This document shows, one piece after another, positions 42,793 to 51,620 of a DNA stretch of 64,000 nucleotides. Both the position numbers and the translations under genes were made by a program. The DNA comes from Sulfurovum sp. (GTDB lineage Bacteria > Campylobacterota > Campylobacteria > Campylobacterales > Sulfurovaceae), in NCBI GenBank assembly GCA_027082955.1, contig JALWTA010000017.1:1-64000 (forward strand), in the 5' to 3' direction. Under the pieces are notes generated by a model. The model was not told where the DNA came from and made no database searches. It saw nothing but the letters and a program-made list of their open reading frames with translations. How positions within the stretch are numbered: position 1 is the stretch's first letter; the number at the start of each line of letters is the position of its first letter.

Positions 42793-44490
42793 CTACAGTT
42801 TGTCAACTACCTCTATACCAAGTATAGCCAAGCCCTGCTTAATGGTCTTTGCCGTCAAATCAGCCAATAGCAGACGTGAAGTACGCGTCTGTTCATCCAC
42901 ACCCTCTTTTAGAATCGGATTGCGTTCATAAAAGCGCATAAAGAGTGTTACAAGATCATAAAGATAGCTTGTGATCTGATTTGGTGCGGCATCTTCTGCC
43001 GCTTTGTCAAGTATGTCTTCAAAACGCAGCAGCGTCACAGCAAGACGGTGTTCCAGCTCATCGGTAAGAACAATCGTGCCAGAGACCTCTTTGCCGTATT
43101 TTCGGAAAATACTCTGGATACGTGCATAGGCATACTGCATATAGAGTGATGTATTGCCCTCAAAGGAGAGCATCTTGTCCCAGTCGAAAATATAGTTTGA
43201 CTCACGGTTGATCGCCAAGTCGGCATACTTGACCGCCCCGATACCGACAATACGCGCCAGATTCTCAAGAGCTTCAGGTGTGTAGTCATCTTTTGCCGTG
43301 ATCGCCTCTTTGGCACGCACCACCGCTTCATCAAGCAGGTCGATCAGTTTGACCGTTCCGCCGTCACGGGTTTTGAAGGGTTTGCCGCTCTTGTCCATCA
43401 TGGTACCGAATGCTACATGCTCCAGCTTAACATCTTCAGGGACAAATCCTGCCTCTTTTGCCACACGGAACACCTGCTTGAAGTGCCCGCTCTGACGGGC
43501 ATCGACCACATAGCTGATACGTTTTGCCCCAAGTACATTCGCACGGTAGTAGAGTGCCGCAAGGTCGGTCGTTGCGTAGAGGTAGCCACCATCGCTTTTT
43601 TGCACGATAACTGGGATCTCATCTCCCTCCAAGAAGACACACTGCGCCCCGTCACTCTCTTGAAGCATACCCGCTTTGTCAAGGTCGGTAATCACTTTTG
43701 CGAGGGTATCATTGTAAAAACTCTCCGCACGGACATCCTCACGCGTCAGATTGACTCCCAGCTTCTCATACACCTCTTCGCAGTGCCCCAGAGAGATATC
43801 GATGAACTTTTTCCAAAGTGTCAGACAGTGGGCATCACCGCTTTGTATCTTGACCACATACTCCCTTGCCTTGTCGGCAAAAGAGGCATCGGCATCAAAA
43901 CGTGCTTTGGCATCCTTGTAGAACTGTTCAAGATCTTTCAAAGAGGTATTGCCGTCCTCTCCTACCTCTTCAAGATAGGCTATCAGCATCCCAAACTGTG
44001 TGCCCCAGTCACCAATATGGTTTTGGCGTATCACCTCATCACCGAGAAAATCCAACAGGTTTGAGAGCGTATCTCCGATAATGGTCGAACGCAGGTGCCC
44101 TACATGCATCTGCTTCGCCATGTTCGGTCCGGAGTAGTCAACCACGACCTTAATGGGATCAGCTTTTTGTGCCACGCCTATCCGTGGATCCTTGAGGGCA
44201 TTATCACAAGATGCAGCAACCTGATTTGGGTTAAGCCAGAGATTGACAAATCCCGGACCTGCGATCTCCGCTTTGGCAATGATACCCCCAAGATCAAGAT
44301 GTTCAACCACAGTTTGGGCGATCTCTCTTGGATTTTTCTTCAGGCTTTTTGCCAGTGCCATCGCACCATTGAACTGATAGTCCCCAAACTCTGGTTTGGT
44401 CGCTTCGGTCACACTGATAGGGGTTGCATCGATCCCGGCTTTGCGAAATGCATCCTGGATGGCATGGTTGATTGTTTCTTTCAGTTTCAT
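42793..44490 (-). CDS. argS: Arginyl-tRNA synthetase
   Basis: The 565-residue class I synthetase has the N-terminal tRNA D-loop domain, the HIGH motif as HVGH in NMAKQMHVGHLRSTIIGD, a KMSK-region MDKSGKPFKTRDGG, and the C-terminal DALR anticodon domain (NYIFDWDKMLSFEGNTSLYM). The gene order argS - tatA - gmk - HP0322-like matches H. pylori HP0319-HP0322 as I recall it. Confidence 0.97.
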   Translation of the reverse strand: MKLKETINHAIQDAFRKAGIDATPISVTEATKPEFGDYQFNGAMALAKSLKKNPREIAQTVVEHLDLGGIIAKAEIAGPGFVNLWLNPNQVAASCDNALKDPRIGVAQKADPIKVVVDYSGPNMAKQMHVGHLRSTIIGDTLSNLLDFLGDEVIRQNHIGDWGTQFGMLIAYLEEVGEDGNTSLKDLEQFYKDAKARFDADASFADKAREYVVKIQSGDAHCLTLWKKFIDISLGHCEEVYEKLGVNLTREDVRAESFYNDTLAKVITDLDKAGMLQESDGAQCVFLEGDEIPVIVQKSDGGYLYATTDLAALYYRANVLGAKRISYVVDARQSGHFKQVFRVAKEAGFVPEDVKLEHVAFGTMMDKSGKPFKTRDGGTVKLIDLLDEAVVRAKEAITAKDDYTPEALENLARIVGIGAVKYADLAINRESNYIFDWDKMLSFEGNTSLYMQYAYARIQSIFRKYGKEVSGTIVLTDELEHRLAVTLLRFEDILDKAAEDAAPNQITSYLYDLVTLFMRFYERNPILKEGVDEQTRTSRLLLADLTAKTIKQGLAILGIEVVDKL

Positions 44491-44581
44491 AGACAGTTTC
44501 CGTAATATTTGATGTGGAGATTGTGGTAAACAGTGCAGTGCACTTGGTAGGATAACGTGAATTTAGAGAAGCAAAACGCGT

Positions 44582-44806
44582 TTATGCGTTCTCGCTCTTC
44601 TTCTCTTCTGCCTTGGTTTCAACCGCAGGCTCTTCTTTTTTCGCAATCTCTTTGACGTCGTCCTCTTCGCCCTCTTTCATCGCACCTTTGAACTCTTTGA
44701 TCCCTTTTCCCATACCTTTGGCAAGTTCAGGAATCTTTTTCGCTCCGAAAAGCAGTACCACGATCGCCAATACGATCAGCAGTTCCGGCATACTTGGCAT
44801 ACCCAT
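44582..44806 (-). CDS. tatA: Twin-arginine translocase subunit TatA
   Basis: TatA forms the pore for export of folded proteins. The 74 residues have a short membrane helix ([20 protein letters not shown]), the [21 protein letters not shown] amphipathic helix and a charged tail. ATG 44806 is chosen for its AAAAGG Shine-Dalgarno; an upstream ATG adds eight residues. A small hairpin (ACCCG/CGGGT, about 44822-44835) lies in the leader. tatB/tatC are not here. Confidence 0.95.
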   Translation of the reverse strand: MGMPSMPELLIVLAIVVLLFGAKKIPELAKGMGKGIKEFKGAMKEGEEDDVKEIAKKEEPAVETKAEEKKSENA

Positions 44807-44923
44807 AGTCGATCCTTTTAAACCCGTCACCGGGTGAAATTTGGATAATTATACTTAAATTTGTTTAACTTTATCCCCAAATCTCGAAATAGAATTTTTT
44901 GCATTTCTATTTAAAGATTGGAG

Positions 44924-45544
44924 TTAACCCAACCAGTGGCGAATGAACGCCTCTTCATCCTCACGGCTCTGTTTGAGTCTCGCCGCTTTTGCCACAATGA
45001 CAAACTCTTTGGCAGCCTCTGCTATGGTGTCGTTGATGATCGTAAAGTCATACTCTCCCACCGCACGGATCTCCTCTTTGGCATTTTCTATGCGCCGTGT
45101 GATCACCTCATCAGTATCGGTACATCTTTCACGCAGCCGCTTCTCCAGCTCTTTGAGTGTCGGCGGCGTGATGAAAGCGGAGGTTGTAATGTCATTCATT
45201 TTGGCTCGAACCAGTCTGTGTCCCTGTACATCAATGTCAAAGATCACCAGTTTGCCTTCTTCCAATGCTTCTCTGACAGGTTTGAGTGACGTACCGTAGT
45301 AGTTGCCATGTACCTGTGCATACTCAAGAAAGTTCCCCGCTTTGATATCCTCTTCAAACGCCTCTTTGGTGACGAAGAAGTAATCTTTCCCATGTACTTC
45401 GCCGACCCGTGGTGCCCTGGTTGTGGTCGAGATGGAGAAGTAGTACTCTCCTATCTCATCCGATGCCGCGTTGATGATGGTACTTTTTCCTGCTCCGCTC
45501 GGACCGGAAAGTACCAGTATCGCTCCTTTATTCCCTATCTTCAT
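44924..45544 (-). CDS. gmk: Guanylate kinase
   Basis: The 206-residue enzyme phosphorylates GMP. It has the P-loop VLSGPSGAGKSTI, the GMP-binding STTTRAPRVGEVHGKDYFFV, YGTSLKPV and a C-terminal R/E-rich lid. Its ATG follows the upstream gene's stop directly, so they are co-translated. It precedes tatA. Confidence 0.96.
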   Translation of the reverse strand: MKIGNKGAILVLSGPSGAGKSTIINAASDEIGEYYFSISTTTRAPRVGEVHGKDYFFVTKEAFEEDIKAGNFLEYAQVHGNYYGTSLKPVREALEEGKLVIFDIDVQGHRLVRAKMNDITTSAFITPPTLKELEKRLRERCTDTDEVITRRIENAKEEIRAVGEYDFTIINDTIAEAAKEFVIVAKAARLKQSREDEEAFIRHWLG

Positions 45545-46360
45545 CTATTTTTTATCCTTAAACCGTATGCTGATGGTTACCTCTGCATCTTTCAGCAGCT
45601 TTTTGATTTTTTTGGGTTTCATATTCTCCACGGCAGCAAGCAGCGCTTCTTCAAAAGTATAGACAGATTCCCTCTTTTTGCTCTTTTTGTTTTTATGCTT
45701 TTTCTTTTTACCTTTTTTCTTGCCTGCCTCATGGCTAAGTACATCGGCGATCTCTTCCTCATGTACTATTTCCAAGCCCTCTTCTTCAAGCTTTTGTGTA
45801 ATAACCTCGATCTTTTTAGCCTCATAACCATCGGTATCTGGGATTGCTTCTGTTGGAACATGTTCATCAGTTTCTTCAAGTAGTGCCTTTATTTTTTTCA
45901 CCTCTCCGGTGTCAAGTACACGTTCCTCCTGTATTGACGTATCTTGATAATCTTCATCTTTTTGAGGAGAAGAAAGAGGGAATATGAATGCATGTTCTTC
46001 CTTCTCCTCTTGTGCACTATTAGAATCAACACTACTGTCTGTTTGCACCATCTCATCAATCACATGTTGTATCTGAGAAGGCAGAAAAGGCTTTAGAACG
46101 ATTTTGTCAAAACGCTCTACTTGTATCTTCTCTTCGCTTTTCCCTGACAGATATACAACTCTAGTACTTTTCGGCAAATGCCCTACAAATGATGAAACTG
46201 CATCATCATAGACACCGTCATCGACAAAAACAATATCATAGACCGCTTCATCCCCAAGCATAACCGTTGCCGTCTCGTTAAACTCAATGGTTTCATCACG
46301 TACACACAGTCCTACCAACCGCGATACAACAGGATTGGTATTGATCAGAAGAATTTTCAT
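45545..46360 (-). CDS. Acidic protein with receiver-like N-terminus (HP0322-like)
   Basis: The 271 residues split into a receiver-like domain (about 1-110: MKILLINTNPVV, VFVDDGVYDDAV, VYLSGKSEE, VLKPFLPSQI), an acidic, low-complexity middle (Glu/Asp-rich, about 115-205) and a very basic stretch (KKGKKKKHKNKKSKKRE) before a short helical end. The position next to gmk matches the poly-E-rich protein HP0322 of H. pylori. The acidic pair of a true receiver is missing near the N-terminus, so phosphorylation is doubtful. Function is unknown. Confidence 0.65.
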   Translation of the reverse strand: MKILLINTNPVVSRLVGLCVRDETIEFNETATVMLGDEAVYDIVFVDDGVYDDAVSSFVGHLPKSTRVVYLSGKSEEKIQVERFDKIVLKPFLPSQIQHVIDEMVQTDSSVDSNSAQEEKEEHAFIFPLSSPQKDEDYQDTSIQEERVLDTGEVKKIKALLEETDEHVPTEAIPDTDGYEAKKIEVITQKLEEEGLEIVHEEEIADVLSHEAGKKKGKKKKHKNKKSKKRESVYTFEEALLAAVENMKPKKIKKLLKDAEVTISIRFKDKK

Positions 46361-46513
46361 GGAGTTACTCCCAAATGTAGTGGTATTATTATAGGATAAT
46401 TGAGGTTAGATAGAAATTTGAAGGCTTTTTCTTGGTTACGTTCAGGTTTTACTCTTGTTTTGCGAGGTGTACATCAAGTAAAAATGAGTGAAATATGGAT
46501 GCAAATAAAAAAG

Positions 46514-46590
46514 TGGTACACTCTACAGGATTCGAACCTGTGACCTTCGGTACCGCAAACCGATGCTCTATCCAGCTAAGCTAAGAGTGC
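46514..46590 (-). tRNA. tRNA-Arg (GCG)
   Basis: The 77-nt minus-strand cloverleaf has acceptor GCACTCT/AGAGTGT, D arm with GCTT/GAGC, anticodon stem TCGGT/ACCGA with loop TTGCGGT (anticodon GCG), variable loop AGGTC, T arm ACAGG-TTCGAAT-CCTGT and encoded CCA. Most bacteria read CGC with an ACG (inosine) tRNA, so GCG is worth checking. It is isolated in a 280-bp gap that otherwise holds nothing I recognise. Confidence 0.93.
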
Positions 46591-46641
46591 ACTTTTGAAG
46601 TTACTGCGATATTTGGTGAGCGAATTGTAGCAAAAAAAGCT

Positions 46642-47340
46642 TTACTTTTCAAGTAAATGCATCCTTCCAAACAATTCCTGTGCATTTTTATTAGCAATAA
46701 AGCTGTGGTTGTAGGGGTGTTCCATCTCTATGGTATCGAAATGTGCCAGCGGCAGGGTGCGTTTCAATGCCTGCGCATGGCTGCCAAAGAGAATGAGTTT
46801 GGGAGACTGGGCAGTGAGTGCTTCAAGCAATATCTGCATGAACGGTCGCCACGCTTTGATATGTTTTGCGGAGCTCTTTTTATCGGTAAAGACAAGCGCT
46901 GTGTTGAGCAGCAGCACCCCTTCGCGTTCAAAGTTTTGGCGCAGTGCCTGTACAGAGTCGATCAGCGGGGTTTTGTCTATTGCAGCAATCGCATTTTGGG
47001 AAGTGTCTTCGATGGAGAGATCACCCCGTGCCACCAGTGCCATTTTAATGAAATTGCGCAGACTTGTGGCGCGGTTTACCTCTTTACTCAAACCGTTCGG
47101 AGAGAAGATACGCTTTACCTTCTCATCAATAAACGCATACCCTCCGGCACTCTCTCTTCTTGGGTATGGATCCTGCCCAAAGAGGATATAGCGCACATCC
47201 TTTTTGGGCAGGGTTTTAAAGACATTAAAACAGTCCGGCTTCGGCGGGAAATAGGCAGTATCTGTCTCAAGAAACCGTCGGTAGTCCGGATCGAGTGCAC
47301 AGTATGCCCTTTCGATAACCTTCTGCCATGCTCCGCTCAT
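46642..47340 (-). CDS. Uracil-DNA glycosylase family 1-like protein
   Basis: The 232 residues fit the family-1 UDG fold: the water-activating motif appears as FGQDPYPRRESAGGYAF (canonical GQDPYH), then LLLNTALVFTDKKSSAKHI, LILFGSHAQAL and EHPYNHSF where the canonical protein has HPSPLS. The catalytic Asp and the His are present, but the Pro after GQDPY and the altered loop make it divergent. It probably excises uracil; another base specificity is possible. It overlaps the next gene by 4 nt. Confidence 0.82.
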   Translation of the reverse strand: MSGAWQKVIERAYCALDPDYRRFLETDTAYFPPKPDCFNVFKTLPKKDVRYILFGQDPYPRRESAGGYAFIDEKVKRIFSPNGLSKEVNRATSLRNFIKMALVARGDLSIEDTSQNAIAAIDKTPLIDSVQALRQNFEREGVLLLNTALVFTDKKSSAKHIKAWRPFMQILLEALTAQSPKLILFGSHAQALKRTLPLAHFDTIEMEHPYNHSFIANKNAQELFGRMHLLEK

Positions 47341-47669
47341 ACGCCCTGCTGCCCTTTTTTGATCCTGTCGAACTTAATGATCATCTCCACTTTGTCCAAA
47401 GGCATTTGAAGCACCCTTGCAATCTCCTCTTTGGTTTCTCCCTCTGCCAACATCTGCATCACCCTGTCAGATTCAGAAAGGTTCTCTATCACATCCTTAA
47501 TCAGTACCCTGTGAGATTCAAGGTTTTCAATTGTTTTGTCTTTCACCTCGACGATGTTTCGTAAAAGCGCATTCTCTTTAGCAAGATTCTTGTTTTTTGT
47601 TGCCAGAATCAAAAGAATGATCGTCAATACACCTACCAGCCCCAATACTATTAAATCCAACGGCTCCAT
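47337..47669 (-). CDS. Membrane-anchored coiled-coil protein (110 aa)
   Basis: One N-terminal membrane helix (LIVLGLVGVLTIILLILAT, near 6-24) is followed by a coiled coil (about 28-65) and a C-terminal helix-turn-helix-like part (EGETKEEIARVLQMPLDKVE). The layout resembles small Campylobacterota proteins of the DUF6115 type. Function is unknown. It sits between mqnP-like and UDG genes with overlaps at both ends, so all are co-transcribed. Confidence 0.65.
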   Translation of the reverse strand: MEPLDLIVLGLVGVLTIILLILATKNKNLAKENALLRNIVEVKDKTIENLESHRVLIKDVIENLSESDRVMQMLAEGETKEEIARVLQMPLDKVEMIIKFDRIKKGQQGV

Positions 47670-48550
47670 TACAACACCTCTCCTATGATCAAGATCAGGA
47701 ATACAAATCCAAGGTAACCGTTTACCGTAAAAAATGCCCTGTCTATTTTTGTAAAATCCTTGTTGACCAGGTAGTGTTCATACCCTAGCATCAACGCAGA
47801 AAACAATACGGCAGTATAAGCCCAGGCACCAAGCTGTGCACTGACAACAAACTGCCACCAGAAGACTATGGTGAGTACATGAAACACACGTGCGATACGC
47901 ATAGTGTTTGAGACACCAAAATGCGAAGGAATGGAGTGCAAACCGTGTGCTTTGTCAAATTCAATATCCTGCAGCGAGTAGAGCAGATCAAAGCCTGCAA
48001 CCCAAAACATCACCCCTGCAGCAAGATAGAGTGACCAGAGGGTGATTTCCCCTTCAACCGCTACCACTCCGGCAATGGGTGCCAATCCAAGACTGATTCC
48101 CAGTACAAGGTGTGCCAATGGAGAAAAACGTTTAAAAAGTGTATAGGCACCCAGTATCAAAAGAATAGGGACAGAGAGTTTAAATGCCAAATCGTTGATC
48201 AGATAAGCTGTCGCAACAAAGACAGCCGCATTGAGCCAAACGAACATCTGCATCTGTACTGTGCTGACCCTGCCGTCGACCGAGGGCCTGTTTTGGGTAC
48301 GCGGGTTGAGTCTGTCAATATCTCTGTCAAGATAGCGGTTGACACCCATGGCAAAGTTACGTGCGCTCACGGCAGCCACCGTACCCAACAGTAACAGTTT
48401 CCAGCCAAACCAACCATTTGCGGCAACGATCATTGCGATGAAGATAAACGGCAGTGAAAAAACTGAATGCTTAAACATGACAAGTTCAGAAAAATCTTTC
48501 AGTTTCTGGGTGACATTGCTCCTTTTCATCTCTTTACTTTTCACTCTCAT
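47669..48550 (-). CDS. UbiA-family prenyltransferase, probable MqnP
   Basis: The 293-residue membrane protein has about eight to nine helices and the two Asp-rich motifs NRYLDRDIDRLNPRTQNRP and SLQDIEFDKAHGLHS, which bind prenyl diphosphate. In Campylobacterota, which make menaquinone by the futalosine route, the UbiA homologue is MqnP; that is the likeliest role, supplying quinone for complex I. ATG 48550 is preferred because it overlaps the pssA stop (ATGA); the frame is open further upstream, but that part is not family-like. Confidence 0.85.
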   Translation of the reverse strand: MRVKSKEMKRSNVTQKLKDFSELVMFKHSVFSLPFIFIAMIVAANGWFGWKLLLLGTVAAVSARNFAMGVNRYLDRDIDRLNPRTQNRPSVDGRVSTVQMQMFVWLNAAVFVATAYLINDLAFKLSVPILLILGAYTLFKRFSPLAHLVLGISLGLAPIAGVVAVEGEITLWSLYLAAGVMFWVAGFDLLYSLQDIEFDKAHGLHSIPSHFGVSNTMRIARVFHVLTIVFWWQFVVSAQLGAWAYTAVLFSALMLGYEHYLVNKDFTKIDRAFFTVNGYLGFVFLILIIGEVL

Positions 48551-49107
48551 GGATGGGGGATCTTCAGTTTTGAATTGAGTGACCACGCAATCACCAGAAC
48601 AAGGAGTGCCACCACATATCCGCTTCCGATCACACCATAAGCAGTCAAAAGATAAACAAGCCAAAGCAGTATAGCACCAAGCGGTGTAGGTACACCCTCA
48701 AAATACTTTGCTACCTCTCCCGCATCGACTTTCAGATTGAATTCAACAAGTCTTCTGAGCCCGGAAATGATGTACCAAATGAAGACCACTCCGAGAATCG
48801 TCTCTTCTGTCCCAGAGATATCAGCATAATAGCGTACCGCATAAAAAAGCAGGAAAGCCGGCATCACAACAAAGGAAAGAAAATCGGCAAAACTGTCTAC
48901 CTGGATACCGAACTCTGTGGAAAGTCCGTATTTTCTGGCAACTTTTCCATCTGCAATATCCAGTGCACCTGCAATCCATGCCAGCACGATTGCAGCAAAA
49001 AAGCTATTTTGCTGTATCAGGTACATAGCTATAATCCCGCAAGCGATATTGCCGAATGTAATGAGATTGGCAATATTAAAACGGTTGTTTTTCTCGAACA
49101 GGTTCAT
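48547..49107 (-). CDS. pssA: CDP-diacylglycerol-serine O-phosphatidyltransferase
   Basis: This 186-residue membrane protein has the CDP-alcohol phosphatidyltransferase motif DIADGKVARKYGLSTEFGIQ followed by VDSFADF, with the spacing D-x2-D-G-x2-A-R-x8-G-x3-D-x3-D. Size and N-terminus (NIANLITFGNIACGI) fit PssA, the first step toward phosphatidylethanolamine. ATG 49107 has GGGAG upstream. It overlaps the prenyltransferase gene. Confidence 0.9.
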   Translation of the reverse strand: MNLFEKNNRFNIANLITFGNIACGIIAMYLIQQNSFFAAIVLAWIAGALDIADGKVARKYGLSTEFGIQVDSFADFLSFVVMPAFLLFYAVRYYADISGTEETILGVVFIWYIISGLRRLVEFNLKVDAGEVAKYFEGVPTPLGAILLWLVYLLTAYGVIGSGYVVALLVLVIAWSLNSKLKIPHP

Positions 49108-49184
49108 ATATGCTCCCAAAAATGAATACATAATTCTACCCTTTTGGCACTTAACCCTTAGCTCTAAACTGTTATGATTATGCC

Positions 49185-50081
49185 ATGAACGATTTTAGAC
49201 AACTTGCCATCATTGGATCCACAGCTTCAGGCAAAACAGCACTGGCTGTCAAACTTGCACAGAGCATAAACGCATATGTCCTATCACTCGATTCTCTAGC
49301 CATATACAAAGAGATCGATATCGTATCTGCAAAACCGACGGATGAAGAGAGAGGTGGTGTTAGGCACTTTGGTATAGATGTGCTCTACCCAAATGAACCA
49401 TTTGATGTCACCACCTTTGCAAGACTCTACAACACAACCGCACAGCAATGTCGTACCGATGCAAAAAACCTTGTCATAGTAGGAGGTACAAGCTTCTACC
49501 TTAAAATACTTTTGGAAGGGATCAGTGAAATTCCGTCAATTCATCCGGAAACAGAACAAGAGATCACACACCTTATGAAGCAACCCGGAAAGATCTATGA
49601 TATGCTTTACCGACTTGACCCGACCTATATGGATCATATCAAACCGGGAGACACCTACCGCATACAAAAAGCGTTGGAGATCTATCTTGCAACCGGAGAT
49701 ACTCCTGGAAGCTATTTCCGTACACATCCACCGCAGCCAATGATAAATGAGCCTCTACCGATCTATGAGATCGATTGGGAAAGGTCCGTATTGAGGGAAC
49801 GTATCCGCCTTCGTACCAGAGCCATGCTCAACAGCGGACTCATCGATGAGATCATTATGCTTGAAAAGAAATATACACGAGCACCCAATTCCATGAAAGC
49901 CATTGGTATCAAAGAGACACTTGCATACCTTGATGGTGCATATGGCAGAAACACACTGCAAGAGAAGATTGCTACAAACACGGCACGTCTTGCAAAACGC
50001 CAAAATACCTTTAACCGCTCACAGTTTAAAGAGGTAGTGCGTGCAGATATTAAAACGCTTGAGAAAATGCTTATGATGTAA
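49185..50081 (+). CDS. miaA: tRNA dimethylallyltransferase
   Basis: MiaA adds dimethylallyl to A37 of tRNAs reading UNN codons, giving i6A for MiaB. The 298 residues have the P-loop IIGSTASGKTALAVKLA, DSLAIYKEIDIVSAKPT, VGGTSFYLKILLEG, and the C-terminal IGIKETLAYLDG and RLAKRQNTFNRSQF. It is divergent from pssA and converges on the nuo operon. Confidence 0.96.
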   Translation: MNDFRQLAIIGSTASGKTALAVKLAQSINAYVLSLDSLAIYKEIDIVSAKPTDEERGGVRHFGIDVLYPNEPFDVTTFARLYNTTAQQCRTDAKNLVIVGGTSFYLKILLEGISEIPSIHPETEQEITHLMKQPGKIYDMLYRLDPTYMDHIKPGDTYRIQKALEIYLATGDTPGSYFRTHPPQPMINEPLPIYEIDWERSVLRERIRLRTRAMLNSGLIDEIIMLEKKYTRAPNSMKAIGIKETLAYLDGAYGRNTLQEKIATNTARLAKRQNTFNRSQFKEVVRADIKTLEKMLMM

Positions 50082-50092
50082 GATAGCACAGA

Positions 50093-50110
50093 GGCAACCT
50101 TTTGGTCGCC
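50093..50110 (-). terminator. Hairpin between miaA and nuoN
   Basis: On the minus strand GGCGACC-AAAA-GGTTGCC is a complete 7-bp stem with one G-U pair; on the plus strand the same site has an A-C mismatch. It therefore better fits the nuo operon 3' end. No U-tract follows. Confidence 0.4.
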
Positions 50111-50129
50111 CTGGTAAAGATATATACGA

Positions 50130-51620
50130 TCAATACCCTGAGGCAGAGATCATATAGTACAGATAAGAGAGAAGCGGCTGGACATAGAAAATAGCTCCAA
50201 CTGTTGCAACAGTTGCCAGTCCAATAACCGCCATCAATGGTTTTGAAAGGTTGTAATAGACCGTGTCTACATCTTTGACAGGATCTTTGAGGAACATGTA
50301 GACAACCAGTTTCAAATAGTAGTATGCCGCAATCGCAGAGTTAAGTCCCATCACAATTGCCAGCCATACATACCCCGCATTAACTGCCGCCTGCATCACA
50401 TAGATCTTGCCCCAGAATACAGAGAATGGCGGTACACCTGCCAGAGAGAGCATAAAGAGCGCCATAATAACCGCCCCCATAGGCATAATTTTGATCAATC
50501 CCGAAAACTTTTCGTATGGATGGTCAAAACGTGCATTGAAACGTCTGACTTTGTGACGTGATATCCAAAGCATAGTAAAGGCACCAAGGTTCGTAAACAT
50601 AAAGAGCGCGTAATAGAGGAAGATACTTGCCGTTCCTTCGGTTGTATCAAATGCAATCGCTGCCATGATAAAACCGGCATGGGAAATGGAAGAGTACGCA
50701 AGCATACGTTTGACATCTTCCTGTACCAGTGCCATCACATTTGCGAGTGTCATGGTCAGCACGGAGAGAATAATAATGATATCCCTTACCCACTCTATAC
50801 CCAGATCAAGATACATACCGAATATTCTGATGGTTACAACAAATGCTGCAATCTTTGGCACGATAGACATATAACCAGCCAATGGAGCAGAAGCCCCTTC
50901 ATAGACATCCGGTGCCCATGTATGGAACGGGAAGAGAGAAAGTTTAAATGCAAAAGCGGCCATCAACAGTACCGACGAGCCCAAAATTGCAAGCATCAAT
51001 CCATGTTCACCAAGTCTGGCAGCAAGTACCTGTGCAACCTGATAGAGTTCGATTGAACCTGTCAGTGCATATACAACAGCAGATCCCATAGCAAAGAAAC
51101 CGGCAGACAACGCACCCATTGTAAAATACTTGACTGCTGCTTCATAAGAGTTTGCACGATTATGGAGCGCGATCAATGTATAGAGTGAGAGAGATGAGGT
51201 TTCAAGCCCTACAAAGATCAGTATCAGGTTGTCACTTGCCACCATAAACTGGAACCCTGCAACCATAAAGAGGAAAAGCGCAAAGAACTCCGGATAGGAG
51301 TACTCATGGAAACGCTTGGATGTCAGGGCAAGCGGTGTAAAGAGAATCGATGCCACGATGATAAGCAGTTGAGAAATAATTGAAATACCGTCGATCAACA
51401 TCACATCGAAGAATCCACGTTCATTCACGTTCAATCCCACAGTCGCACCAAAATCAACAATAAGGATCAAAATTGTCAACATCACATAGAGTGACTTATG
51501 GAGCTTACTATTGATCAGATCCAGTACCAAAATCACCAAACCGCCTGCAATCGCCAACAACATTGGGGCAAGGGTGATGAGATTGAGGCTTTCCATACTT
51601 ACTTTAATAGGTTCAAACAT
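50130..51620 (-). CDS. nuoN: NADH-quinone oxidoreductase subunit N
   Basis: NuoN is one of three antiporter-like proton-pumping subunits of complex I. The 496 residues have about 14 membrane helices; the conserved LFVGLETSSLSLYTLIAL (Glu), FKLSLFPFHTWAPDVYEGAS (Lys) and KRMLAYSSISHAGF regions are visible. It is the last gene of the operon and overlaps nuoM by 1 nt. Confidence 0.96.
   Translation of the reverse strand: MFEPIKVSMESLNLITLAPMLLAIAGGLVILVLDLINSKLHKSLYVMLTILILIVDFGATVGLNVNERGFFDVMLIDGISIISQLLIIVASILFTPLALTSKRFHEYSYPEFFALFLFMVAGFQFMVASDNLILIFVGLETSSLSLYTLIALHNRANSYEAAVKYFTMGALSAGFFAMGSAVVYALTGSIELYQVAQVLAARLGEHGLMLAILGSSVLLMAAFAFKLSLFPFHTWAPDVYEGASAPLAGYMSIVPKIAAFVVTIRIFGMYLDLGIEWVRDIIIILSVLTMTLANVMALVQEDVKRMLAYSSISHAGFIMAAIAFDTTEGTASIFLYYALFMFTNLGAFTMLWISRHKVRRFNARFDHPYEKFSGLIKIMPMGAVIMALFMLSLAGVPPFSVFWGKIYVMQAAVNAGYVWLAIVMGLNSAIAAYYYLKLVVYMFLKDPVKDVDTVYYNLSKPLMAVIGLATVATVGAIFYVQPLLSYLYYMISASGY

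Noticed and set aside
46361-46513. Possible small gene or RNA in the tRNA-Arg gap
   Set aside because: The sequence is AT-rich with no frame, hairpin or promoter clear enough to call.
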